Of a DNA stretch of 38,866 nt, positions 1-7,736 are shown piece after piece (position 1 is the first letter of the stretch; each line of letters opens with the position of its first letter). This DNA is from a virus. The stretch spans positions 1 through 38,866 of IMG/VR virus record IMGVR_UViG_3300048834_000286; one strand, written 5' to 3'. Position numbers and translations under genes: made by a program. The notes below the pieces were generated by a model. That model saw nothing but the letters and a program-made list of their open reading frames with translations, did no database searches and was not told where the DNA came from.

Positions 1-2
1 CG

Positions 3-917
3 GACTGGTCGCTGTTCTACACCGCCGCCGCCCGCCGCATCGTCGTCGGGGCACGGATTACCCCCCGCGGCGAACTGGTCGACGTGTGGCAAGGTTCTGT
101 TGCTAACGCCGCCGCGCATCGGGCCGGGATCGCAAACCTAGTCCTACAGCGCATCGCGCTGGGCCGCGACGGGTGGACAGGGGACGACACGTGCGGCCGG
201 TTCAACCGGGTTCTGTACGCGCTGGGCTACGACCGGACCGGGCTGCCGGAGGGCAACTCGAATATGTGCCCGCAGCACACCGATGGCGGTGTGTTGGCTG
301 ATGCGCTCACGGACTGTGCGACCGCCGAGCGGGCGCCGTGGTGGGTGGGTCGTGACGGGGTACCGACGATGGCCCCGAGGTCCGCGCGCTGGTCCGCTGC
401 AACCGTCGCGACGATACCCGCCGCCGCTTTGGGGCAGTCGTTGGAGTTCGCGCAGGACAATGCGACCCGCCAGACCGTTGCGGTGGTGTCGCGCCCCGGT
501 GGGCCGACGATCACCCGCAGGCATCCCGCGGCCGATCTCGTCGGTGAGACCGGCGACCCGATGACCCTGCTCGTGGATTCCGATGGGCAGTTGGAAACCT
601 ACGCCGACGAGTTGGTGACCGACCGTAACGCGATCCCGCAGATCGAAACCGAATCCGTGACGGTGGATTTGGTGCGCTCCGGTCGGCTGCTCGACATTCC
701 CGACGTGCTCGCCGTGGACGTCGAGGACGTGGTGGAGATCACCGGGCTGCCGGCGTCGGCGCCGTGGACGTCGCGGCGCATGTTGGTGCGCCACATCACG
801 GACCGCATTACGCCGTCGTCGTGGCTGCGCACGTTCACCGTCGTGGACGCGCCAGACCTGGTCGACGTGTTCCGCGTCGGCGACGAGCTCGACGGACCGA
901 GAGTATTGGGATGGTGA
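3..917 (+). CDS. Minor tail protein, C-terminal part (5' truncated by window edge)
   Basis: The frame is open from base 3 with no start codon; the visible part is nearly identical to the last 305 residues of the complete gene at 35327-37366. It begins inside the region corresponding to a LamG/concanavalin-like segment and ends in the same D-G-P-R-V-L-G-W tail. The few protein differences from the other copy include Ala for Ser, Gly for Ser, and Val/Ile or Thr/Ala swaps. It is probably an allele of that gene and not a second gene. The product should sit at the distal tail or baseplate. Confidence 0.85.
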   Translation, partial: DWSLFYTAAARRIVVGARITPRGELVDVWQGSVANAAAHRAGIANLVLQRIALGRDGWTGDDTCGRFNRVLYALGYDRTGLPEGNSNMCPQHTDGGVLADALTDCATAERAPWWVGRDGVPTMAPRSARWSAATVATIPAAALGQSLEFAQDNATRQTVAVVSRPGGPTITRRHPAADLVGETGDPMTLLVDSDGQLETYADELVTDRNAIPQIETESVTVDLVRSGRLLDIPDVLAVDVEDVVEITGLPASAPWTSRRMLVRHITDRITPSSWLRTFTVVDAPDLVDVFRVGDELDGPRVLGW

Positions 918-921
918 GGCA

Positions 922-1440
922 ATGACCTGGACGGCGCCTAAGACGTTCATCCCCGGTGAGGATTTGACCGCCGGGGAACTGAACACCCATGTGCGCGACA
1001 ACACCGCGTTCCTGTACGCCGCCCACCACGGCACGTTCGGCCGGTTGGCTGCGCTGTCGGTGGCGACGTCGACGTTCGTGGCGGTGCCGTGGGACTTCGC
1101 CCTCGAGCAGAACCCCACGATGTGGTCCGCCGGGTCGAACCCTGACCGGATCACCCCGCCGCTGGCCGGGATCTGGCACATCTCCGCACTGATCCGCTGG
1201 GAGGCGTCTACCGCCACGGGGACGCGTGCGGTGAGGTTGCAGAAAAACGGCAGCATCCTGCTCGCCCAGGAGCGCGACGAACTGCTATTCAACGCCACGC
1301 AGTACATCACCGCCTCCGCAGTGGTGCGACTGTCCGGCTCGGACTGGATCGACGCAGCCGTGTGGCAGAACACCGGATCTACCGAATCGCTCGCATCGAG
1401 CGTGGACCGCAGTATCGCCGTTACATGGATGGGAGCATGA
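922..1440 (+). CDS. Minor tail / fibre-associated structural protein
   Basis: A 172-residue protein that starts five bases after the upstream stop and ends two bases before the next start. It opens with a W-T-A-P-K-T-F-xP-G-E-D motif typical of short proteins after actinophage minor tail genes. Its second half is rich in alternating hydrophobic residues and could form a C1q/TNF-like jelly roll, although this is an inference. The other allele (37370-37891) begins M-A-D-W where this one begins M-T-W, and it differs at few other positions. No enzymatic motif is visible. Confidence 0.75.
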   Translation: MTWTAPKTFIPGEDLTAGELNTHVRDNTAFLYAAHHGTFGRLAALSVATSTFVAVPWDFALEQNPTMWSAGSNPDRITPPLAGIWHISALIRWEASTATGTRAVRLQKNGSILLAQERDELLFNATQYITASAVVRLSGSDWIDAAVWQNTGSTESLASSVDRSIAVTWMGA

Positions 1441-1441
1441 C

Positions 1442-2785
1442 ATGCCTCTAATTGATCCCGAGGACTACCCGACGACTTCGCGAGGCTACCGCCACCCACC
1501 CGACGATGTTGGCGGACTGAACATCGCCAACGACGTGCCCGCCGATGTGACCCGCCTCGCGGAGGACATCAACGACGACGTCGATTCGGTGGTGGCTGCT
1601 GCCGCTGCCGGTGCCGCCGCTGTCGCCGGTGACCTCACCGACCACGAGGGCACCACGACCAACGTGCACGGGATCACTAACACCGCGGCGCTCGTCACCA
1701 CGGCGCGGTCTGTCACTGCGGGTGCCGGGCTGACCGGTGGCGGTACGTTGGCCGCAGACCGCACCTTGTCGATTGCCAACGGCGGTGTGGGCACGACTCA
1801 GATCGCCGATGACGCGATCACCACGGGCAAGATCGCGCCCGGAGCCGTGGGCACCACTGACCTGGCCGACTCGTCCGTGACCGACGGCAAACTGGCCGGG
1901 TCGATCACCCCGAGCAAGATCACGGGCACCGCTGTGGTGCAGGCCCGCACCGTCGCCACTACGGGCAGCCTCACCGGAGGCGGTGACCTGTCGAACAACC
2001 GCACCCTCGACGTGGCCGATGGCGGGATCGGCACCACGGAACTGGCCGACGCCGCAGTGACCACCGCCAAGATCGCCAACGGCGCGATCACCCTGGCGAA
2101 GCTGGACGCGGGCACCACGTTCGTCCCCGAGGCGACCGTGGGCAACCTGCTGCCGCTGAACGTCGCCGACGGCTCCGAATCGGGCACCGTCACGGGTGTG
2201 GCGTGGCGCAACACGTTCTCCACCGTCGACTCGTCTACCGCGTCCGCGAGCCAGGGCATCCGGTCGCTCCTGGTCACCAAGCCGGTGAACACCTCCGGCA
2301 ACCCGTTCATCGCGGTCGGTTCGTCAACAACCGGCGCTGTGACCGCGGCGACGAACATCACCGCAGCGGCCCCGGTCATCGGGGGTCAGCCGTACACGAT
2401 CCTGGCCGACCTGTGGTCCCCTGTCGGGCTGGAGATCGCCATCGGGTTGCGCATCTTCTGGCGGTTGGCCGACGGCACCACGGCGGCAGCTGTGGCGTCT
2501 GCGGAGTCTACGCAGATCGCGACGACGACAACCCCGACGCTGCGCTCCTACACCGCCGTAGCACCCGCCGATGCGGTGACCGGGTTCGCCCAAATCGGCC
2601 GGTTGACGAACTCGACCGGGTTCGGATCGTTCTACGCCGACCGCATCTCATTCCACCGCGGCGCGGGCGGGGTGTGGACACCCCCCGGCTCCACCGTGAC
2701 CGGGCTCGGCACACGCGCCAATCCGGCCGACAACACACAAGTTCAAATCTGGAACCCCGGCAACTCGACGTGGATCACGGTCTAG
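1442..2785 (+). CDS. Tail fibre protein with repeat stalk and C-terminal binding-like domain
   Basis: A 447-residue protein. Residues about 1-50 look like a virion-attachment region. Residues about 85-220 contain two copies of a stalk motif (TGGG-L-x4-RTL followed by GG-G-TT-A-D-A-T-KIA-GA), a common trimeric beta-structured fibre repeat. From about residue 235 (N-L-L-P-L-N-V) to the end lies a domain shared with the collagen-like protein at 3821-4729, including matching R-L-A-D-G-T-T and Q-V-Q-x-W-N motifs. That shared domain is the best candidate for receptor binding. The second allele is cut by the right window edge. Confidence 0.8.
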   Translation: MPLIDPEDYPTTSRGYRHPPDDVGGLNIANDVPADVTRLAEDINDDVDSVVAAAAAGAAAVAGDLTDHEGTTTNVHGITNTAALVTTARSVTAGAGLTGGGTLAADRTLSIANGGVGTTQIADDAITTGKIAPGAVGTTDLADSSVTDGKLAGSITPSKITGTAVVQARTVATTGSLTGGGDLSNNRTLDVADGGIGTTELADAAVTTAKIANGAITLAKLDAGTTFVPEATVGNLLPLNVADGSESGTVTGVAWRNTFSTVDSSTASASQGIRSLLVTKPVNTSGNPFIAVGSSTTGAVTAATNITAAAPVIGGQPYTILADLWSPVGLEIAIGLRIFWRLADGTTAAAVASAESTQIATTTTPTLRSYTAVAPADAVTGFAQIGRLTNSTGFGSFYADRISFHRGAGGVWTPPGSTVTGLGTRANPADNTQVQIWNPGNSTWITV

Positions 2786-2796
2786 GAGGCAATGAC

Positions 2797-3471
2797 ATGA
2801 GCGAAGTCATCGGCGAGAACGTCAACGACGCTAACCCCGAAACCCGCGAAACCGTGACAGTGCTGCGGGAGATGTCACCCCCGGCGAAGTACCCGGACCG
2901 CGAGAGTGGGCTGAACGTCGGTGTCGCTGCTGCGGTGGTGGGCACCATGACCCCTGTAAAGGGTCAGGTGTGGTTTACCCCGGTGTGGCTGCCCGGTGGT
3001 GTGCAGATCAGCACCGCATATATCCCCAACACGGAGAGAACGACTGGCGGTGGCGTGGCCCGCATGGGGCTGTATCGCCGTGGGGACCGGGACGAACCGA
3101 CCACGCTGGTGGCCGACTTTGGTGCCAGGTCGATGGATGACGCGTCCCTCAGCTCGAACACGTCAATGCCGCTGGACCCGCCCGTGGTGGTCCCCGAGTC
3201 GGACTGGTATTGGTTGGCGTTCGTCGAGCAAGGCACCGGCACTCAGGGCACGTATCGCTCCGTGGTGGTGGCCGCTGGTATCCCACTCAACCTGGCCGGT
3301 GAAGAGGTGCACTGGGGTCCGGATCCGGTGCAGGCTTTCGCCTACTGCTCCACGAAGTCCGGAGGCGGGGTGATGGGTGCGCTGCCCGCGTTAGCAATCG
3401 ACACGGGCACCGGGTTCACTGTTCGCAGCGGTCCGCCGCGGCTGTCGGTGAACATCGTGCCGGTGACCTGA
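2797..3471 (+). CDS. Minor tail / fibre accessory protein
   Basis: A 224-residue protein. I chose the ATG at 2797 because a strong AGGAGG sits at 2784-2789; the frame is open much further upstream, but that part overlaps the fibre gene. The first 20 residues (V-N-D-A-N-P-E-T-R-E-T-V) resemble the N-terminus of the small gene at 4738-4944, which also follows a fibre gene. The rest is a soluble, beta-rich sequence of unknown function. Its stop overlaps the next start by one base. Confidence 0.7.
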   Translation: MSEVIGENVNDANPETRETVTVLREMSPPAKYPDRESGLNVGVAAAVVGTMTPVKGQVWFTPVWLPGGVQISTAYIPNTERTTGGGVARMGLYRRGDRDEPTTLVADFGARSMDDASLSSNTSMPLDPPVVVPESDWYWLAFVEQGTGTQGTYRSVVVAAGIPLNLAGEEVHWGPDPVQAFAYCSTKSGGGVMGALPALAIDTGTGFTVRSGPPRLSVNIVPVT

Positions 3472-3824
3472 TGGCTAACCTGACGATCCGCCAGGGCACC
3501 ACGTGGCGCCCGACGCTGCGGGTGCGCACCACTCCCGGCGGCGACCCGTACGACCTGACCGGGTGGGGGCTGCGTATGCAGATCCGCGCCGACATCGCAG
3601 ACCGGGCGCCGGTCGTCCTCGCTGACCTGTCCATCGGTTCGGGTATCACCGTGACCGATGCGCCCGGCGGTGTGGTCGAACTGCTGCTCACCGCGGCGCA
3701 AACCCGAACACTGCCCGCCTCACCCCCGCCGCTGGTGTACGACATCGAGGCGATCACCCCCGACGGCGACACCCTGCGCTGGGCGTCCGGGCGTGTGACA
3801 GTGGAAGGCGAGGTGACCCGGTGA
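3471..3824 (+). CDS. BppU-like baseplate/fibre attachment protein (putative)
   Basis: A 117-residue protein starting I-R-Q-G-T-T-W and containing Y-D-L-T-G-W-x-L-R-M-Q-I-R. This pattern is seen in small phage proteins related to the N-terminal domain of baseplate upper proteins, which are beta-sandwiches that connect fibres to the baseplate. Its position directly before the collagen-like fibre gene, with a four-base overlap, supports an attachment or adaptor role. The family assignment rests on motif resemblance only. Confidence 0.6.
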   Translation: MANLTIRQGTTWRPTLRVRTTPGGDPYDLTGWGLRMQIRADIADRAPVVLADLSIGSGITVTDAPGGVVELLLTAAQTRTLPASPPPLVYDIEAITPDGDTLRWASGRVTVEGEVTR

Positions 3825-4729
3825 CACCAGACATTGTGATTGAGGTGCCGACCGACCCCGACGTCACCATCACGGTGGAGGGGCTACCCGGGCTGCAGGG
3901 TGATCCCGGCCCGCAAGGTGATCCTGGCCCTGCCGGAGATCCCGGACCCCAAGGTGATCCTGGCCCGACGGGTCTGACCGGTCCGACCGGCCCCACTGGT
4001 CCCACGGGACCCGAAGGCCCGCAGGGAATCAAGGGTGACCCCGGCCCGGGTGGGGACGTCGCTCCGGGCAACATCGGGAACCTGCTGCCGCTGAACGTGG
4101 CGAACGGCTCCGAGTCGGGCACCGTCACGAGCATCGCCTGGCGGTCCGGTTTTACGTCGGTGTCGTCGGTGGCGAACGCCGCCGTGCAGGGCGCCCGCGC
4201 GATCAAAGTCGAGCGGCTACTCGGCACAACGGGTAACCCGTCCATTCTGGTCGGTTCGGCCACAACTGGCGCGCTGACCGTCGTGACCAGCGCGACGGCA
4301 TCAACGCCGGTCGTCGGTGGGCAGCCCTACACCCTCGCCGCAACCGTCTGGTCCGATACCGGATTCACGAACACCGTCGGCTTGGAGATCTTCTGGCGTC
4401 TGGCCGACGGCACCACCGCCGCGTCGGTCGGTTCGGTGGCGTCCGCCAATCAACCGATCACCACGACGACGCCGACCGTGCGGACCGTGACCGGTACGGC
4501 CCCGCTTGACGCCGTGCTGTGCATGGGCCGCATCGGCCGGAACACAAACACCGTCGAGGCTGCAGGCACCTACTTTTACGTCGATTCGATCAGCATCCAC
4601 CGTGGCCCGGGCGGTATCGCCGCGCTGCCGGGTGTGCCGATCACGGCGCTAGGCACCCGCACCAACCCCGATAACACCGCGCAGGTGCAGGTGTGGAACG
4701 GCCATAGCTCGACATGGGTCACGGTCTAG
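3821..4729 (+). CDS. Collagen-like tail fibre protein
   Basis: A 302-residue protein. After a short beta-like N-terminus (about 25 residues), roughly 18 Gly-X-Y triplets rich in G-D-P and G-P-T form a collagen-type triple-helix stalk (about residues 26-80). Residues from about 87 onward match the C-terminal domain of the fibre at 1442-2785. The same terminal domain is therefore carried on two different stalks. The GTG start at 3821 overlaps the previous stop by four bases. Trimerisation and host adhesion are inferred from the architecture. Confidence 0.85.
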   Translation: MTPDIVIEVPTDPDVTITVEGLPGLQGDPGPQGDPGPAGDPGPQGDPGPTGLTGPTGPTGPTGPEGPQGIKGDPGPGGDVAPGNIGNLLPLNVANGSESGTVTSIAWRSGFTSVSSVANAAVQGARAIKVERLLGTTGNPSILVGSATTGALTVVTSATASTPVVGGQPYTLAATVWSDTGFTNTVGLEIFWRLADGTTAASVGSVASANQPITTTTPTVRTVTGTAPLDAVLCMGRIGRNTNTVEAAGTYFYVDSISIHRGPGGIAALPGVPITALGTRTNPDNTAQVQVWNGHSSTWVTV

Positions 4730-4737
4730 GAGGAATG

Positions 4738-4944
4738 ATGGACGACGTTGAGCACGTGGACAACTCGAATCCGGAGATGCGCGAGACGGTCGCACGGTTG
4801 GCCGAGGCGCTGCCCGCCCGCATGCAGCAGATTGCGGCCAACGCCGTGACGTTGGGCACCCGACTGTCGGTGGAGGTCGCCGGGGGTGACCCCGAGCAGG
4901 TGGCGCAAATCGTCGCCGAGGTCACCGCGGAGCCTGTGGGGTGA
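4738..4944 (+). CDS. Small fibre-linked protein of unknown function
   Basis: A 68-residue protein. Two adjacent ATGs (4735 and 4738) follow AGGAGG at 4728-4733; I chose the second for spacing. Its N-terminus (D-N-S-N-P-E-M-R-E-T-V) matches the start of the protein at 2797-3471, and both sit after a fibre gene ending in the same bases (GTCTAGGAGG). It looks like the shortened partner in a duplicated two-gene cassette. Confidence 0.6.
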   Translation: MDDVEHVDNSNPEMRETVARLAEALPARMQQIAANAVTLGTRLSVEVAGGDPEQVAQIVAEVTAEPVG

Positions 4945-5372
4945 TGGCGCTCACCGAACTCCGGCGCAAAATCTGGGGTCGGAAGGTGCAACCGTTGGCG
5001 CTGGCGCTGGCGATTGCTACCGCGGTGGGTGCGCTGTCCACCGTCGTCGGGATCACGTCGGCGTTCGGCATGGATGGGCGCGTGGTGGAGCCGTACACCG
5101 ATTGGGTGTGGGTCGGCGCGGTCCTCGGTGTCGCGTCCGGTGCCACGTCAGTGACGCTCTGGGTGTCGTGGTGGGCGCAGTCCTCGCGCTGGATGTCCCG
5201 CGGGATGCTGTGGGCTGCTGGCGTGTTCTCCGGGGCCATGATCTCACTGATCGCCGAAGGCCTGTATTTCTCAGCAGCGCTCGCCGGGTGCTGGGTCATC
5301 GCAGCCGGCGGCGCCTACCTGCTGGAGGTGGAGGACGCCAACCGTCCGCACGACTGCGGACGGGAGATGTAG
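4944..5372 (+). CDS. Membrane protein, lysis region
   Basis: A 142-residue protein with a basic N-terminus and about four hydrophobic segments (near residues 17-40, 55-75, 85-107 and 110-130), ending in a short hydrophilic tail. ATG 4944 overlaps the previous TGA by one base; a GTG lies one codon upstream. It is the first of three consecutive membrane proteins before the endolysin. It could be a holin component or an antiholin-like protein, but no family signature is visible. Confidence 0.65.
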   Translation: MALTELRRKIWGRKVQPLALALAIATAVGALSTVVGITSAFGMDGRVVEPYTDWVWVGAVLGVASGATSVTLWVSWWAQSSRWMSRGMLWAAGVFSGAMISLIAEGLYFSAALAGCWVIAAGGAYLLEVEDANRPHDCGREM

Positions 5373-5374
5373 GG

Positions 5375-5524
5375 ATGACGCTGGAAATCCTCGCGCTCAT
5401 CGCGCCCGTCGCCACCGTCGTGGTGCTGCGACTGCTCGACTACATCCTGCCGAGTGGCCGGAGGTTCAAAATCCTGGACAGATTCACCACCCCCAACGAA
5501 GAGGATGACGATGAAACGACCTGA
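5375..5524 (+). CDS. Small membrane protein, lysis region
   Basis: A 49-residue protein with one N-terminal hydrophobic segment (about residues 4-25) followed by basic residues and a very acidic C-terminus (E-E-D-D-D-E). It starts two bases after the previous stop, with AGGG just upstream, and its end overlaps the next gene. Short single-span proteins beside holins often modulate lysis timing; that role is only inferred from position. Confidence 0.55.
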   Translation: MTLEILALIAPVATVVVLRLLDYILPSGRRFKILDRFTTPNEEDDDETT

Positions 5525-5846
5525 CTCCCCCGCGATACTCGGACTACTGACCCTGGCCGCGATCCTGTCAATAGGCGCCCTCGTGCTCATCGGCATGGAT
5601 CGCACCGTGCCGCCGGAGGTGTGGGCGCTGATCGCCGGTGCCGTCGGCGCTGTAGGTGGCTGGGTCGGCAAGACCGTGACCACTGAGACGCCGACGCCGG
5701 CAGCGCCTACCGAGGCGCCAGCACCCGCCGAACCGGAGGCCGTAAGCGCCCCCGCCCACTGGTCCCCGGTGGCGTTCGTCGACCCGGTCCCCGTCGCCGT
5801 GGACGACGACGAACTAGCCCGCAGGCAGAACAATGACGTCGCCTGA
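5511..5846 (+). CDS. Putative holin
   Basis: A 111-residue protein that overlaps both neighbours. Two hydrophobic segments (about residues 9-28 and 35-55) are joined by a short turn (M-D-R-T-V-P-P-E), followed by a Pro/Ala/Glu-rich linker and a charged end. Two transmembrane segments plus a hydrophilic tail, immediately before the endolysin and overlapping it by 14 bases, is the usual form of an actinophage holin. Holins lack a universal motif, so the call rests on topology and context. Confidence 0.65.
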   Translation: MKRPDSPAILGLLTLAAILSIGALVLIGMDRTVPPEVWALIAGAVGAVGGWVGKTVTTETPTPAAPTEAPAPAEPEAVSAPAHWSPVAFVDPVPVAVDDDELARRQNNDVA

Positions 5847-6828
5847 CCGGGCAGTCGCCGAAGCGTGGCGGCTGCAATACCTGATCCGCCGGGTACCCCC
5901 GGGATGGCGCACCCCCGTAACCGTGCAGGAATGGGCGCCGAACGCACCCGGATACAGCTACGGCACAGGGCAATGGGTCGACCACTGCGGGCTGTCCATC
6001 AACACGATCCTCCACAACATCGGGCTAAGGGTCGGCACCCACTACGGCAACCAAGCCTGGACCCCGAGCGGCTACTCGTGGTTCCGCTCCAACAGCCGCG
6101 CCATCGACCTCGGAGCGGTCCGCAAAGGCGACATCGTCTACTTCTCCAACTCCGGGTCGATCAACGACATCACGCATGTCGAGATCGCCACCGAAGACGC
6201 CCGAGCAGACGGTGGAGTGCCCTGCCTCGGATGGAACACCGACATCAGCGGCACCGGCATCTACCGGATCCGCTACCGCAACTACATGGTCGCCGCCGGC
6301 CGCCCCGTCTACAGTGCCGTCGTCATCCCCGCGGCGAAACCCGACCCGCTCATTCCGGCCGGGGCGATCGGCACACGGTGGGCCGCCATTGGTGGGGACA
6401 GGTCCGTCATCGGCAAACCCGTGTCCGCCGAATCCGACTTCCTGCAAGGGGTGCGGGTGCAGCGCTTCGAACGCGGGATCATCCTGCACGCCGGACACAC
6501 CGGAGCGTGGGAACTGTACGGCGCGATCGCCCAGTTCTGGGCATCCGGCGGCGCATCCGAGGTCGGGCTCCCCCTCGGACCCGAGACCGACATGCCCCAC
6601 GTTCCCGGTGGCCGCTGGCAGCGGTTCGCCCGCGGCTACATCGTGTGGCATCCAGACCACGGGACGCACTCAATCAAGGGCGCGATCCTCATGGCCTACC
6701 TCGCCGCAGACGCCGCAACCCGCACCCGCTGGGGCCCGCTGACCAGTAGCGAACTGAACGCCAAGGTGTCAACATTCAAAGCCGGCCGCATCGCATGGCA
6801 GCCCGAGCAAGGCGCCTGGGCATCCTGA
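5833..6828 (+). CDS. Endolysin: CHAP-type peptidase with LGFP repeats
   Basis: A 331-residue protein. The N-terminal half looks like a CHAP/NlpC-type peptidase: Cys52 in W-V-D-H-C-G-L-S-I-N and His115 in D-I-T-H-V-E-I-A are the likely catalytic pair, with G-D-I-V-Y-F between them. Three LGFP-like repeats follow (about 177-224, 228-277 and 282-330; G-A-I-x-W, G-x-P-x-E and R-F-x-G-I motifs), a module that binds arabinogalactan-type cell walls of mycolata. It should cleave peptidoglycan peptides after holin release. No LysB-type mycolyl esterase is visible next to it. Confidence 0.85.
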   Translation: MTSPDRAVAEAWRLQYLIRRVPPGWRTPVTVQEWAPNAPGYSYGTGQWVDHCGLSINTILHNIGLRVGTHYGNQAWTPSGYSWFRSNSRAIDLGAVRKGDIVYFSNSGSINDITHVEIATEDARADGGVPCLGWNTDISGTGIYRIRYRNYMVAAGRPVYSAVVIPAAKPDPLIPAGAIGTRWAAIGGDRSVIGKPVSAESDFLQGVRVQRFERGIILHAGHTGAWELYGAIAQFWASGGASEVGLPLGPETDMPHVPGGRWQRFARGYIVWHPDHGTHSIKGAILMAYLAADAATRTRWGPLTSSELNAKVSTFKAGRIAWQPEQGAWAS

Positions 6829-6874
6829 CCATGCCCGCCTAACCACCCGCGTGCCCCAGCTGCACGAGCAACGA

Positions 6875-6911
6875 CGCCCCCCGCCCCGGACAACTCCGGG
6901 AGCGGGGGGCG
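6875..6911. terminator. Strong GC hairpin between convergent operons
   Basis: Bases 6875-6890 pair with 6895-6911 (CGCCCCCCGC against GCGGGGGGCG, extended by CCGGA/TCCGG, one bulged base), with a 4-base loop. It lies between the endolysin and the minus-strand genes, so it probably ends transcription from both sides. The T tract is poor on the plus strand, which is common for actinobacterial terminators. Confidence 0.7.
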
Positions 6912-6922
6912 ATTCGTCGTGT

Positions 6923-7171
6923 CTACCCCCAGGCGGACAACGTCGCCGGGCACGGCTGCCGCGGGAGCGCAGCCAAGTCGCCCCAGGTGACCTCGTCGAT
7001 GATCGGCTCCAGCGACTCATGCTGATGGTCGGCCCAGAAGAACCCCGCCCCGATGGCACGGTCACGCGCAGACGCCCCCCGCGGCATCCGCATCCACCCG
7101 CCACACACCATGCACACCGCATCCGCAGTCGCGGGAGCGGGCCGCGCCGGGCGCAGCCGCCGCGGAATCAT
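6923..7171 (-). CDS. Small Cys-pair protein of unknown function
   Basis: An 82-residue protein on the minus strand. Its start overlaps the lipoprotein stop as ATGA (7168-7171), so translation is probably coupled. It is Arg/Pro/Ala-rich at the N-terminus and has a single C-x2-C pair near residue 20, with no second pair to complete a zinc ribbon. Function is unknown; the coupling suggests it works with, or is co-expressed with, the lipoprotein. Confidence 0.55.
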   Translation of the reverse strand: MIPRRLRPARPAPATADAVCMVCGGWMRMPRGASARDRAIGAGFFWADHQHESLEPIIDEVTWGDLAALPRQPCPATLSAWG

Positions 7172-7689
7172 GGGGTGTCACATCCTGTGCCGGCTGGCCC
7201 GAGCCCGAGTTCGAGGCGCAGCCGGGACACCGGATCGGACACGCCTGCGGCGCTGAGCGAAGCGAACTGCCACACCGAGTCAGGTTTGGCCAGTTCTTCC
7301 GCATAGGCCGCGTGCCCGTAGACGGTCACCATCCACTCCTGCATGTACACCCCTGCCTCGATCGGCCACGGGTAGGCCGGGTCCTGCAGACCCTGCACAT
7401 ATGTGGCCGCGGCCGCTGCGTACTCCGCTGCCAACGCACGCAAATCGTCTGGCACCGGCGTCCCCGGCTCACCCTCATACTGGTCGACTGCCAGCGCCCA
7501 CCTGTCGTTGACCTCGTTGTAGACGCACGTCAACTCCAGGTAGCGCTGGCCTGCCTGCTCGACGGACATCGTCGCTGCAGGACTCGGACTTGCAGCCACA
7601 GCAGCAGGAGTCGGCGCAGCCACATCGGCGCCCCCTCCGCACCCGGCTAACAACAGTGCAGCCCCCGCGGCCGCGAAATAACGCTTCAT
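7168..7689 (-). CDS. Phage-encoded lipoprotein
   Basis: A 173-residue protein with a classic lipoprotein signal: basic M-K-R-Y-F, a hydrophobic stretch and the lipobox L-L-A-G-C with Cys17. A Pro/Ser/Ala-rich linker follows, then a helical domain of about 120 residues. I chose the start at 7689 because GGAGGG lies just upstream and the signal peptide begins there; the longer frame runs into integrase. It sits beside integrase in the lysogenic orientation, where morons are common. Surface lipoproteins of temperate phages can block superinfection, but that role is inferred. Confidence 0.75.
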   Translation of the reverse strand: MKRYFAAAGAALLLAGCGGGADVAAPTPAAVAASPSPAATMSVEQAGQRYLELTCVYNEVNDRWALAVDQYEGEPGTPVPDDLRALAAEYAAAAATYVQGLQDPAYPWPIEAGVYMQEWMVTVYGHAAYAEELAKPDSVWQFASLSAAGVSDPVSRLRLELGLGPAGTGCDTP

Positions 7690-7736
7690 TGCTCTGCCCT
7701 CCATCATTGATCTTGCCAGGCCCCTTGCGCGGGTTG

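Larger units (their letters stand above)
1..2415. repeat. Left copy of diverged terminal overlap (matches 36450-38866)
   Basis: This stretch aligns end to end with 36450-38866. Both copies carry the 3' part of the large minor tail gene, the complete 172/173-residue gene and the start of the fibre gene. They differ by a few percent, mostly at third codon positions, plus a small indel around the middle gene's start codon. The copy starts in mid-gene at the very first base, as expected when an assembler fails to close a circular or terminally redundant genome because two strain variants are present. A true tandem duplication is the less likely alternative. Confidence 0.9.

Noticed and set aside
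144-1499. Long minus-strand open frame of about 450 codons opposite the minor tail genes
   Set aside because: It is antisense to clearly conserved tail genes, low in complexity (Arg/His/Gly-rich), and its presence at both contig ends only reflects the shared sequence.
3880-4050. Collagen-like region as a DNA-level mobile repeat
   Set aside because: The repetition follows from in-frame Gly-X-Y coding; it does not extend outside the gene and has no flanking signatures.
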